DNA from: Bacteroidia bacterium
GTDB lineage: Bacteria; Bacteroidota; Bacteroidia; CAILMK01; JBBDIG01
Assembly (NCBI GenBank): GCA_040880525.1
Contig: JBBDIG010000017.1
Location: 1-64,000 of the forward strand
DNA length: 64,000 nucleotides
Direction: 5' to 3'
Under the pieces are notes generated by a model. It worked only from the letters and a program-made list of their open reading frames with translations. It had not been told where the DNA came from and searched no databases. The translations under genes and the position numbers were made by a program. Below are positions 17,738 to 26,156 of the stretch, piece by piece; within the stretch, counting starts at the first letter, position 1, and every line of letters starts with the position of its first letter.

Positions 17738-17771
17738 AAAAAACCTCGTGTTATAAAACCCGGGGTTTTTT
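17738..17771 (+). terminator. Rho-independent terminator
   Basis: AAAAAACCTCG (17738-17748) pairs with CGGGGTTTTTT (17761-17771), one G-T wobble. It follows the 17100 gene by about 40 bases. The rest of 17772-18023 shows no gene. Confidence 0.85.
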
Positions 17772-18023
17772 GTATTTAATCTTTATCCCAATTATAATTT
17801 TTCATATTTAAATACATAAATAAGAACCTTGTATTGTGAATTATCACTGGTATTATCAGGAAATTTTCTCATGTTCTGTTTGCCCGGATTTCCCTTTCCT
17901 GCCGGATTGCGGAAGAAGGCATTTTGTTCCTGTAAAGGCTCAACTAATCACGGTTCGCCTTGTTGAAAGGATACAATTTTTTAAACATTCATAATCCATA
18001 ATTAATCAAGCTAAAAACAACTA

Positions 18024-19925
18024 ATGGGGAGTAAAAAAATAAAGCTTCTTGACAATATATCTGACCGCAAAGTCTTTAGCCAGCATTTGCTGAAAGACAT
18101 GCGCGCCCTGGAGAAAATGCTTCAGGAAGATAAATTTGAGAAGGGCGTGCAGCGCATTGGCGCAGAACAGGAAATCTGCATGATAGATAAATCAATGCGC
18201 CCGGCACCCATCGTTATGGAAATGCTAAAGAATATCCGGGATGATCACTTCACGACTGAATATGCAAAATTCAACATGGAGATAAATCTGGACCCGCAGC
18301 CCTTTACGGGAAAATGTTTTTCCAAAATGAAAACGCAACTCACCAGGTTCCTTAAAAAAGCAGAGAACGCTGCAAATAAATTTGAAAGCAACGTGATCCT
18401 GGCCGGTATTCTCCCTACTATTCGTGAATCGGATATGCGCATGGAGAACCTCACCCCGGAGCCCCGGTTTGAAGCCTTGAACAGCATCATTCATAAAATG
18501 CGGGGCAGCAATTACGAATTCAGCATTCGCGGAATTGACGAGCTCATCAGCCGCGAAAATCCCACGGTGTTTGGCGGAAGCATTACCAGTTGGCAAGTTC
18601 ACCTTCAGGTAGACCCGCAGGACATTGTGGAAAAATTCAATTGGGCGCAAGCCATTGCAGGCCCTTCGCTTTGCATTGGCACCAATTCTCCCATTTTCCT
18701 GGGTAAAAGACTTTGGAAGGAAACGCGCATGGCCATCTTTCAGCAGTCGAGCGACATCAGGCGGAAGCACGCTATGAAACGCGAAAAAAGCGCGCGTGTG
18801 GAATTCGGAAACAATTGGGTGGAAGGTTCCATTACAGAACTATTCCGGGAAGACCTGGCGCGCTACTCCCTCCTGTTGGGAACCGAGGTAGAAGAAGATT
18901 CCCTGGAAGCGCTGGCTACCGGAAAAGTACCACAGTTAACAGCCCTTACTTTCCAGAACGGTATGGTATATCGCTGGAACCGCGCCTGCTACGGGATCAC
19001 GGATGGCAAGCCCCACCTGCGGATCGAAAACCGGCTGCTCCCCTCCGGCCCAAGTGTGGAAGATGAAATAGCCAACTCAGCTTTCTGGCTGGGACTGATG
19101 AATGGAATGCCTGATTCTTACAAAAACATCAGTAAAAAAATGGAATTCGATGATGCCAAAACGAATTTTATAAATGCTGCGAGGATGGGTCTTGACGTGC
19201 AGTTTCAATGGATGAAAAACAGCAAACCGGTAACTGCGCAGGAACTGTTGCTGAAGGAGATGCTGCCGATTGCCCGCCAGGGATTAGCGAACGCAAAGAT
19301 CAACAAAGAGGAAGCAGCCCACTACCTGGGAATAATAGAAGAACGGATAAAAAGCCGGCAAACAGGATCGAAATGGATACTGGACTCTTATGCGCAGCTT
19401 AATAAAAACATGAAAAAGGATGAAAGCATCCTGACCCTGACAGAAGCAATGGTAGTGCGCCAGCGCGAAGGAAAACCGGTACATAAATGGAACCTGGCCC
19501 AGCCTGACGAAGCGGGATCAACCGCGCAAAAGTTCTCGCGCATTGACCAGCTTATGACAACGGATCTTTTTACCGTTCAGGAAAATGACCTGATTGACCT
19601 CGCTGCCAGCATCATGAACTGGAAAAAAATCGGACATATCCCCGTGGAAGACGAGAAAGGAAAACTGGTGGGGCTGATCACGAAAAATTCACTGCTCAGC
19701 TATTTTGTGGAAAGAATTGGCGACCAGGTGGAATCGCATCCGGTAAAGGATCTTATGATCAATAATCTGGTGACAGTAAAACCGGATACGCCCATTAAAA
19801 ATGCCGTAAAAATGCTGATGGAAAAAAATATAACATGCCTGCCGGTAGTGGAAAAAGGTAAACTCCTTGGCCTCGTTACCGAACATGACATTGTGAAAAT
19901 AGCACGGAATCTTTTTAACGACTAA
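18024..19925 (+). CDS. GCS2-family glutamate-cysteine ligase-like enzyme with C-terminal CBS pair
   Basis: 633 aa. Residues about 20-430 match the GCS2/carboxylate-amine ligase fold (glutamine-synthetase-like active site): RIGAEQEICMID, then FNMEINLDPQPFTG, the substrate loop GGSITSWQVHLQVDP, and the arginine-rich region RRKHAMKREKSARVEFG. Residues about 498-633 are two CBS motifs (IDQLMTTDLFTVQENDLID; VKDLMINNLVTVKPDTPIK) ending in LPVV-LGLVTEHDIVKIA, which usually bind ATP, AMP or SAM. Such a fusion suggests a ligase switched by cellular energy or adenosyl ligand. It joins an amino acid gamma-carboxyl to an amine; the actual substrate is unknown. The AstE/AspA gene starts 16 bases downstream. 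Confidence 0.88.
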   Translation: MGSKKIKLLDNISDRKVFSQHLLKDMRALEKMLQEDKFEKGVQRIGAEQEICMIDKSMRPAPIVMEMLKNIRDDHFTTEYAKFNMEINLDPQPFTGKCFSKMKTQLTRFLKKAENAANKFESNVILAGILPTIRESDMRMENLTPEPRFEALNSIIHKMRGSNYEFSIRGIDELISRENPTVFGGSITSWQVHLQVDPQDIVEKFNWAQAIAGPSLCIGTNSPIFLGKRLWKETRMAIFQQSSDIRRKHAMKREKSARVEFGNNWVEGSITELFREDLARYSLLLGTEVEEDSLEALATGKVPQLTALTFQNGMVYRWNRACYGITDGKPHLRIENRLLPSGPSVEDEIANSAFWLGLMNGMPDSYKNISKKMEFDDAKTNFINAARMGLDVQFQWMKNSKPVTAQELLLKEMLPIARQGLANAKINKEEAAHYLGIIEERIKSRQTGSKWILDSYAQLNKNMKKDESILTLTEAMVVRQREGKPVHKWNLAQPDEAGSTAQKFSRIDQLMTTDLFTVQENDLIDLAASIMNWKKIGHIPVEDEKGKLVGLITKNSLLSYFVERIGDQVESHPVKDLMINNLVTVKPDTPIKNAVKMLMEKNITCLPVVEKGKLLGLVTEHDIVKIARNLFND

Positions 19926-19941
19926 ACCAAAAACTAAAGTT

Positions 19942-20898
19942 ATGGTAGAAGTACTGATAAAAGCCACCGAAGAAAAATTTGAAACCCGCAGAGAATTAGG
20001 CTCCTACACCGGCACTGAAGAGGGGCCGGTCCTGGTAGTATTTGGCGGAATCCATGGCAATGAGACCTCCGGGATTTGTGCCTTGCAAAAAGTGCTGACC
20101 AAACTGGAGCGGCTCCAACTTCCCTTCCGGGGCCGGCTCATTGCCCTGGCCGGTAACCTGAGAGCCCTGGAAAAAGGAGACCGCTACATTGATATGGACC
20201 TGAACCGCCTTTGGACAAATGATAAAGTGGCCGCCATTATGAAAGACCATGAAACCGTGGCGAAAGACATTTCCGAAGCCCATGAACTCTTTGAACTTAA
20301 TAAGATAATTCTCAAGGAAATTGAAGAAGCAGGCGAGCGTAAGATCTACTTCCTGGATCTGCATACAACCTCCTCCGTGAGCCAGCCTTTCATCAGCATT
20401 GATAGTCTCCCGATCAACCGGAAAATGGCCAATCTCTTTCCGGTATACACCATTCTGAATAAACCGGGTGTACTTACCGGAACGCTTACCCACCATATAA
20501 ATGAAATGGGTTATCCGGCAATATGCTACGAGGCCGGGCAACATGATGCGCTTTCATCCATCGAAAACCAGGAAGCAATAATATGGCTCGCCCTTAGTGC
20601 TGCCGGCCTGATGCGTGATGATGACATTCCGAGGTACCAATTATTTTATGAAGAGCTCTCCAAATCCACGACCGAAGGCAGGAAAAATTTCCGGATGGCC
20701 TTTCGATATTCTATTCATATTGATGAACAATTTAAAATGGAACCCGGCTATGTGAATTTCGAAAAAATAAAGGCAGGACAAATATTGGCTCGAAATCAAA
20801 AAGGTGCAATTAAAGCAGAAATTGATGGCCGCCTTTTCATGCCGCTCTACCAGCCACAGGGAAATGACGGCTTCTTCATAATAGAAGAAGTGATATAG
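19942..20898 (+). CDS. AstE/AspA-family zinc deacylase (succinylglutamate desuccinylase/aspartoacylase-like)
   Basis: 318 aa. Zinc and catalytic positions of the M14-like family are all present: GGIHGNETSG (H38, E41), YIDMDLNR (arginine substrate clamp region), FLDLHTT (H141), and YEAGQHDA (E197, general base). Family members remove an acyl group from an amino acid, for example succinyl-glutamate or N-acetyl-aspartate. It is the last gene of the metallopeptidase/ATP-grasp/GCS2 cluster and could remove a protecting or capping acyl group from the product. No arginine-succinyltransferase genes are nearby. Confidence 0.9.
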   Translation: MVEVLIKATEEKFETRRELGSYTGTEEGPVLVVFGGIHGNETSGICALQKVLTKLERLQLPFRGRLIALAGNLRALEKGDRYIDMDLNRLWTNDKVAAIMKDHETVAKDISEAHELFELNKIILKEIEEAGERKIYFLDLHTTSSVSQPFISIDSLPINRKMANLFPVYTILNKPGVLTGTLTHHINEMGYPAICYEAGQHDALSSIENQEAIIWLALSAAGLMRDDDIPRYQLFYEELSKSTTEGRKNFRMAFRYSIHIDEQFKMEPGYVNFEKIKAGQILARNQKGAIKAEIDGRLFMPLYQPQGNDGFFIIEEVI

Positions 20899-20917
20899 TT
20901 TTTATACTCAGAAATAA

Positions 20918-21082
20918 TTAATCCCTTAACAATTGCGCCATTGCTTTTTTGTGCTCTTCATGGGTTTTAAATTTAGCATTTTGGACATCTTTAAGCACAC
21001 GCTTGATATCAGCAATTTGCTTTTCCGATAAATTAATAACTTTCTCCTCACCTGTGCTCATTTCAATTAAGGCTGCGTTCAT
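20918..21082 (-). CDS. Small protein, 54 aa, in a DUF2442 operon
   Basis: Reads MNAALIEMSTGEEKVINLSE... to ...HKKAMAQLLRD. Its ATG overlaps the stop of the upstream DUF2442 gene (ATGA), which is classic translational coupling. Charged, helical (ADIKRVLKDVQNAKF), no recognised domain. In similar loci small helical proteins act as antitoxins or adaptors; here that is only a guess. Confidence 0.6.
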   Translation of the reverse strand: MNAALIEMSTGEEKVINLSEKQIADIKRVLKDVQNAKFKTHEEHKKAMAQLLRD

Positions 21083-21411
21083 TCGTGATTGATGGTGTTT
21101 CGTTCTGGTCTTATTCTTTTCCCGGCCACCGTTAATTCAAATAAAACTTCATGGGCAATATCCAAAGGACCTTTTTTGATTTTTCCATCATAGTCTTTAA
21201 ACTCCAATCCCTTTTCCCAATACAACGTTGAGCCGTCACATTTTACTTCAGCAAATCGCTTCTTATCCGCTAATTGAGCATAAGAATTTTCAGGATTCTT
21301 AGCTTTTTCCATAATAAATTCAGTTAAATCAATTTTTCTGACCACCCCGTCATTCCACAAACAGGTAACGGTATAGTCATTTATTTCCTTTATACTTTTT
21401 ATCCATTTCAT
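21079..21411 (-). CDS. DUF2442 domain-containing protein
   Basis: 110 aa. The DUF2442 pattern is visible: I-K-S-I-K-E-I-N-D-Y-T-V-T-C-L-W-N-D-G, then KIDLTEFI, F-A-E-V-K-C-D-G-S-T-L-Y-W-E-K-G-L. DUF2442 proteins are often encoded beside toxin-like partners; the function is not settled. Overlaps the 54-aa gene by 4 bases, so they form an operon. Confidence 0.85.
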   Translation of the reverse strand: MKWIKSIKEINDYTVTCLWNDGVVRKIDLTEFIMEKAKNPENSYAQLADKKRFAEVKCDGSTLYWEKGLEFKDYDGKIKKGPLDIAHEVLFELTVAGKRIRPERNTINHE

Positions 21412-21488
21412 TATGATAGTGGTTCTATTTTTTTAAAGGTTCTATAACCATTCATTTATTGCTTTTTGTGTCCTGATGGCTATAAGTT

Positions 21489-21629
21489 TTACTTCTTGCA
21501 ATCTTTCTGATTTTTCCCACCGGAATTTTCAACTTCCTTCATTTTTCTCAGGTATTCCTTCTCTTCTTTAAGCGTCATGTTTTGGATGTCAATATTTATC
21601 TTATCCCGGATGGCTCTGAGTTTTTTCAC
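21489..21629 (-). CDS. Small ORF, 46 aa, helical, with GTG start or upstream stop
   Basis: From GTG 21629 it reads VKKLRAIRDKINIDIQNMTL, then KEEKEYLRKMKEVENSG and a Lys-rich end. The R-D-K-I-x-x-x-I-x-N-M-T-x-x-E-x-x-x-Y pattern resembles small antitoxin-like or adaptor ORFs common in Bacteroidota. The same frame is open 11 codons further up to an ATG (21662) but is cut by a TGA directly before the GTG, so this is either a GTG-started gene or a lightly damaged one. Located 78 bases upstream of the DUF2442 gene on the same strand. The remaining 21630-21869 stretch holds the leader of the carboxylase gene and nothing else I recognise. Confidence 0.4.
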   Translation of the reverse strand: MKKLRAIRDKINIDIQNMTLKEEKEYLRKMKEVENSGGKNQKDCKK

Positions 21630-21869
21630 TCAACCCTTATGAGTTTTGACTTTCGTCCTAATCATCTTAAACAATTTCATTAGGTGTTCTGATCAACGCT
21701 CATAAAAGGAAACTATGTCTATGGAAAATTTTCATCAAAATAACCTCCGAAAACGGATGTCTCCAAATAAACTGATTTCAGCATGTCTTTTAATCTTAAT
21801 AAAGCCTTTGGCAACTCCCCCACCTCCCCTCACAAATCCCTAAACTTGCACTCTCAAAGAATCAAAGAT

Positions 21870-23492
21870 ATGAACCTGGAGTATAATACGAACGAAGACC
21901 AGAATAAGCTGCTGTTGAGCAAAACTGAGCAATTGCTGCGAAAAATCCATGAAGGTGGCGGGGAAAAGAGGCAACAGAAGCAAAAGGCACAGGGCAAAAT
22001 GCTGGCCCGCGAGCGCGTGGAATACCTCCTTGATAAGGGCACCGAGCGGATCGAGATTGGGGCATTTGCCGGCCATGAGATGTACAGGGAATATGGCGGC
22101 TGCCCGGCAGGTGGCGTTGTGGTGATGATCGGTTATGTATCGGGGCGGCAGTGCATCGTGGTAGCCAATGATGCCACAGTGAAGGCTGGGGCATGGTTTC
22201 CCATTACGGCCAAGAAAAACCTGCGGGCACAGGAAATTGCCATCGAGAACCGGCTGCCCATCATTTACCTGGTGGACAGCGCAGGCGTTTTCCTTCCGAT
22301 GCAGGATGAGATTTTCCCGGACAAGGAACACTTTGGACGCATGTTCCGCAACAACGCGGTGATGAGCAGCATGGGCATTATTCAGATCTCTGCGGTAATG
22401 GGCAGTTGCGTAGCCGGTGGCGCCTACCTCCCGATCATGTCAGACGAGGCGATGATCGTGGATGGCACAGGCTCTATTTTCCTGGCCGGGCCTTACCTGG
22501 TAAAGGCTGCCATTGGTGAGGACGTAGACAGCGAGACCCTGGGCGGGGCCACAACCCACAGCGAAATTTCGGGCGTTACAGACTATAAATTTGATGACGA
22601 CCCAAGCTGCCTGGATGCAATCCGCAAGCTCATGGACAAGCTGGGAAATTATGACAAGGCAGGTTTCAACCGGGAAGCACCGAAGGCACCTAAAAAAGAT
22701 GTAAAGGAGATTTTCGGTCATTTCTCTTCCAGCAAACCTTATAACGTAATGGAGATCATTGACCGCCTGGTAGATGATTCTGAGTTTCAGCAATACAAGG
22801 AAGGATACGGCAAATCCATCGTGTGTGGCTACGGGCGCATTGACGGCTGGAGCGTGGGCATCGTAGCCAACCAGCGCAAAGTGGTGAAGACCAAAAAGGG
22901 CGAAATGCAGTTCGGTGGCGTCATTTATTCTGATTCGGCTGACAAGGCCGCGCGATTTATCATGATCTGCAACCAAAAGAAAATCCCTCTGGTCTTTTTG
23001 CAGGATGTCACCGGCTTTATGGTCGGCTCGCGCTCTGAGCAGGGCGGCATAATAAAAGACGGGGCGAAGCTGGTGAATGCCGTTGCGAATTCCGTGGTGC
23101 CAAAGTTCACCATCATTACCGGCAATTCCTACGGGGCCGGAAACTACGCCATGTGCGGCAAAGCCTACGACCCGCGCCTTATCGTGGCCTGGCCCACCGC
23201 CAAAATCGCAGTAATGGGAGGCGAACAGGCCGCCAAGGTATTGCTGCAAATAGAGGTAGCCTCCCTAAAGTCCAGGGGAGAAGTCATCACCCCTGAAAAA
23301 GAGAAAGAGCTATTGGACGAAATGAAGAACCGCTACGAAAGACAAACCACCCCCTATTACGCAGCCGCCCGCCTTTGGGTAGATGCCATCATCAACCCGG
23401 TGGAAACACGCAAGGTGATTTCGATGGGCATAGAAGCCGCCAACCATTCTCCGATTGAGAAGAAGTTTAATTTGGGGGTGCTTCAGACATAA
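21870..23492 (+). CDS. Acyl-CoA carboxylase, carboxyltransferase (beta) subunit, MccB-like
   Basis: 540 aa from ATG 21870 (MNLEYNTNEDQNKLLLSK); an ATG at 21783 would add 29 residues unlike the family N-terminus. Two crotonase-type halves: the acyl-CoA half (QGKMLARERVEYLLDKG; YLVDSAGVFLPMQDE) and the carboxybiotin half (VFLQDVTGFMVGSRSE; NSYGAGNYAMCGKAYDP; AVMGGEQAAKVL). The GGEQAA segment and overall length favour methylcrotonyl-CoA carboxylase (leucine breakdown); propionyl- or geranyl-CoA type cannot be excluded. The biotin-carrying alpha subunit is not in the window. Transfers carboxyl from biotin to the acyl-CoA in the cytoplasm. Confidence 0.88.
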   Translation: MNLEYNTNEDQNKLLLSKTEQLLRKIHEGGGEKRQQKQKAQGKMLARERVEYLLDKGTERIEIGAFAGHEMYREYGGCPAGGVVVMIGYVSGRQCIVVANDATVKAGAWFPITAKKNLRAQEIAIENRLPIIYLVDSAGVFLPMQDEIFPDKEHFGRMFRNNAVMSSMGIIQISAVMGSCVAGGAYLPIMSDEAMIVDGTGSIFLAGPYLVKAAIGEDVDSETLGGATTHSEISGVTDYKFDDDPSCLDAIRKLMDKLGNYDKAGFNREAPKAPKKDVKEIFGHFSSSKPYNVMEIIDRLVDDSEFQQYKEGYGKSIVCGYGRIDGWSVGIVANQRKVVKTKKGEMQFGGVIYSDSADKAARFIMICNQKKIPLVFLQDVTGFMVGSRSEQGGIIKDGAKLVNAVANSVVPKFTIITGNSYGAGNYAMCGKAYDPRLIVAWPTAKIAVMGGEQAAKVLLQIEVASLKSRGEVITPEKEKELLDEMKNRYERQTTPYYAAARLWVDAIINPVETRKVISMGIEAANHSPIEKKFNLGVLQT

Positions 23493-23559
23493 GTTTTAAT
23501 GTTAAATATTGAGTGCTAAATGTCAAATAAAAATAGTGAAATTAACCAAAATTCACAGA

Positions 23560-23850
23560 CACTAAGTCACCAGGACACAAAGACACACTAAGTTTTTGCT
23601 TTGTAATTCTTTGTGAATTAGCCAGTACGTGGTAATTGGTATTAAGACTGACGTTTATAAAATTTAATAAAAAATCTTTGTGCTCATTTGTGTTTTTCGG
23701 GTCTTTGTGGAAAAAAACTTTTTAATTATAAATTATTAATTATTAATTATTAAAAAACTTTGTGTTACTTAGTGTTCTTCGTTTCTTTGTGTCTAAGCGT
23801 TTAATCAAACCTTAGTGTCCTTCGTGCCTTTGCGGCAAAAAACCAGTACT
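23560..23850. repeat. TTNGTG-word repeat array (dispersed copies, mixed orientation)
   Basis: Three to four ~50-bp units built of words CTTTGTG, CTTAGTG, TTCGTG spaced 10-11 bases apart. One unit near 23565-23605 is inverted (CACTAAG, CACAAAG); units near 23670-23725 and 23752-23845 are direct. The last pair, joined by TAAGCGTTTAATCAAACCTT, is nearly the same as 26322-26414. No ORF of note lies in this gap. Confidence 0.85.
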
Positions 23851-23879
23851 TTTGATTTCTAATTAAAGCTTTGCCGACT

Positions 23880-24539
23880 ATGAAAATAAGAAACATAGTA
23901 TTCACTACCCTTTTTGCTCTCGCCTTTTTCTCTGTCACCGCTTCTGCGCAGTCACACAAATGGCAAATTGGCGTGGAAGGCGGGCCTGGCATTTCTTCAA
24001 TGAGAGGAGACACATTCTGGGATCCCTATAATCCAGCGCTGGCCTACTACTGCGGAGTTGCAGTTCAGTATAACGTTTCCAGGCATTTTTCGCTCAAGAC
24101 AGGATTGGCTTTAGAGAGGAAGGGGACATACGCTGAGTTCTCTATGACAGACCAATTTGGAAGGCCGGCAGGCAAGTCAAAGATTCATAATAATTTTTAT
24201 TATAGCAGTATACCCCTATTGGGCCACCTTTCTTTTGGAAATAAATTCAAGTTTTTCATAAACGCTGGCCCTTATGTAGCATTTCTGTTAAATCAGGTTA
24301 TGGTTCTGAAACCGTGGCGACATCAACCTGAAATGCGGGTTGATAGGACGGAGAATTACAAAAGGCTGGATCTCGGTATTGCGGGAGGGATAGGTGTCGG
24401 AACACAACTTGGCGAGCTATTCTTTCTAAGTTTGGAAGTAAGGGACAATCTTGGTCTTTATCAAATATATGGATCTGAGCATTTTCCCAAACGTACCAAT
24501 GCAGCTTATGCAATTGTAGGATTGGCATATCAATTTTAA
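23880..24539 (+). CDS. Outer-membrane beta-barrel (PorT-like) protein
   Basis: 219 aa from ATG 23880. Signal peptide MKIRNIVFTTLFALAFFSVT with cleavage after ASA. The mature part alternates hydrophobic strands with Gly/aromatic turns (KWQIGVEGGPGISS, HFSLKTGLALERKGTY, FKFFINAGPYVAFLL) and ends in aromatic-terminated VGLAYQF, the usual C-terminal barrel signal. Probably eight strands (OMP_b-brl_2 type). Role unknown. Flanked on both sides by TTNGTG repeats. Confidence 0.82.
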   Translation: MKIRNIVFTTLFALAFFSVTASAQSHKWQIGVEGGPGISSMRGDTFWDPYNPALAYYCGVAVQYNVSRHFSLKTGLALERKGTYAEFSMTDQFGRPAGKSKIHNNFYYSSIPLLGHLSFGNKFKFFINAGPYVAFLLNQVMVLKPWRHQPEMRVDRTENYKRLDLGIAGGIGVGTQLGELFFLSLEVRDNLGLYQIYGSEHFPKRTNAAYAIVGLAYQF

Positions 24540-24593
24540 ATAAGCCAGTACTTTTTTAATTTTGAATTATAAATTTTGGATTATAAATTATTA

Positions 24594-24645
24594 AAAAACT
24601 TTGTGTCCCTTTGTGTTCTTCGTGTCTTTGTGTCTAAATTTTAAG
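24594..24645 (+). repeat. Single TTNGTG repeat unit
   Basis: One unit (ACTTTGTGTCCCTTTGTG, then TTCTTCGTGTCTTTGTG) of the family seen at 23560-23850 and 26157-26418, in direct orientation. Confidence 0.85.
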
Positions 24646-24697
24646 TTGGATTCTATACCTTTGGCGCAACCGAGGCGAATTAAAACATTTCAGTATC

Positions 24698-26101
24698 ATG
24701 AATTTCTCCAATTTAATTTTCCTGCTTCTCTTTGGCTTTACACCGTTTATTGCATCTGCCACGATTGTGAAAGGCACCAGCCCCTATAAGGCAAATGTGA
24801 AGCTATATTTTGCCTTACCGGAATCCGGTTATGAACAAGAGGTATTGAAATCAGCCGTTGATATGGATGGCTCCTTCTACTTTGAGTTCAATCATTCCAG
24901 CGCGGTTAGGGCATTCATTATTATAGGCCCTGAAAAATCCGCATCCCTATTTTTAGTTCCAGGGGATACTTTATCTGTTGAATTCGACATCATAGACTCT
25001 GACAGTCTTATAGTACATTTTAAAGGAGGCGAAGCTTTGGGATGTCAGTTGCTGAAGGAGGAAGAACAGGAAAGATCAGCATTTTTATTAAAAAATTATT
25101 GTTCTCCAAGAGAGCTTCCTAATCTTCATTCGGAATGTTGGGGTAGATACGACCAGTTTCGGTTGGACCGGTATCATAAAATTTGGTTGCCTTCGAATGT
25201 CCATCCTTCCTTCAAAAATTATATATATCAGGAAATATTATATTCAATTGCCACGAAAAGGATTCTTTATCCGATGTTTCATGCCTACAATTTAGGAATG
25301 AAGACAGACTCTGGCATTGTGGATTCGGATTATTATTCGTTCCTCGATACCATCCTCATTGAAAATCCTGAAGACTTGGATATTCCGGAATATCGCTCCT
25401 TTACTGGCTATTACGTATGGAATTATATACTGTCAGAGCAGAAGAGAAAAGGTTTTGAATATAATCAGGATTCCCTATATCCCATACTTTTCGATATTAC
25501 TGATTCCGTTTTTACGGGAGAAATTGCCTGCTATCAAAAGACCAGGCTTGTAGAACTGGCGTTACAAAAAACACCTCACGAATCCATTCAATTGCGCTAC
25601 CAAAAATTGCTGAAGGATTGTGCAGGAACGCCTTATGCTGAAAGGGCACGAAAGAATTACCGTAAGGTGGTGATGTTGAAGCCGGGCAATGTTCCACCAG
25701 CCATTGTAGCATCGACAATAAATAACGACACTTTCGATTTATCTGCTTATGCCGGCAAAACTGTAGTGCTGGATTTTTGGGCTTCCTGGTGCGCACCCTG
25801 TATTATGGATATGAGCAACTTCAGAATGCACAAGGAAGAATTGCTGAAGGAGGATGTTGTTTTCGTATATGTATCAATAGATGAAAATGAGGCGCAATGG
25901 CGAAATTCAGTGGAGATGTTGGAAATTGAAGGAATACACCTGAGGGTGTCAGGGATTAAATCGCCAATTGCAGAAGCATATAATATCTCAGGAATTCCCA
26001 AAACCTTCCTCATCAACAAACACGGCAAAATTGCCGACCCCAATCCACCACATGATCCAGATGAACTTAAGGAAGCAATCCGGGCACTGAATGCGGAGTA
26101 A
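24698..26101 (+). CDS. TlpA-like thioredoxin-fold thiol-disulfide oxidoreductase with large N-terminal region
   Basis: 467 aa. Signal peptide MNFSNLIFLLLFGFTPFIAS. Residues about 22-110 resemble the beta-rich DUF4369-type domain often placed before thioredoxin domains in this phylum; 110-330 is a helical middle. The C-terminal domain carries W364-C-A-P-C368 (VVLDFWASWCAPC), the structural cis-Pro in GIPKTFLI, and a family-typical end. Likely exported to the periplasm, where it reduces disulfides. The gene stands alone between repeat arrays. Confidence 0.88.
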   Translation: MNFSNLIFLLLFGFTPFIASATIVKGTSPYKANVKLYFALPESGYEQEVLKSAVDMDGSFYFEFNHSSAVRAFIIIGPEKSASLFLVPGDTLSVEFDIIDSDSLIVHFKGGEALGCQLLKEEEQERSAFLLKNYCSPRELPNLHSECWGRYDQFRLDRYHKIWLPSNVHPSFKNYIYQEILYSIATKRILYPMFHAYNLGMKTDSGIVDSDYYSFLDTILIENPEDLDIPEYRSFTGYYVWNYILSEQKRKGFEYNQDSLYPILFDITDSVFTGEIACYQKTRLVELALQKTPHESIQLRYQKLLKDCAGTPYAERARKNYRKVVMLKPGNVPPAIVASTINNDTFDLSAYAGKTVVLDFWASWCAPCIMDMSNFRMHKEELLKEDVVFVYVSIDENEAQWRNSVEMLEIEGIHLRVSGIKSPIAEAYNISGIPKTFLINKHGKIADPNPPHDPDELKEAIRALNAE

Positions 26102-26156
26102 AGAATCGCTTGGTTTAACTTTTATTAATTCGAAATAATTCTCAAAATTCTATAAA

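Noticed and set aside
15792-19925. Plain glutathione synthesis (gshA plus gshB)
   Set aside because: The ligase is GCS2-type with a CBS pair and the neighbours are a carboxypeptidase-like enzyme and a deacylase; the set fits a different peptide product better.
22440-23249. Long minus-strand open frame opposite the carboxylase gene
   Set aside because: It runs antisense across the conserved carboxyltransferase domain, has no recognisable family and is best explained by third-position GC bias.
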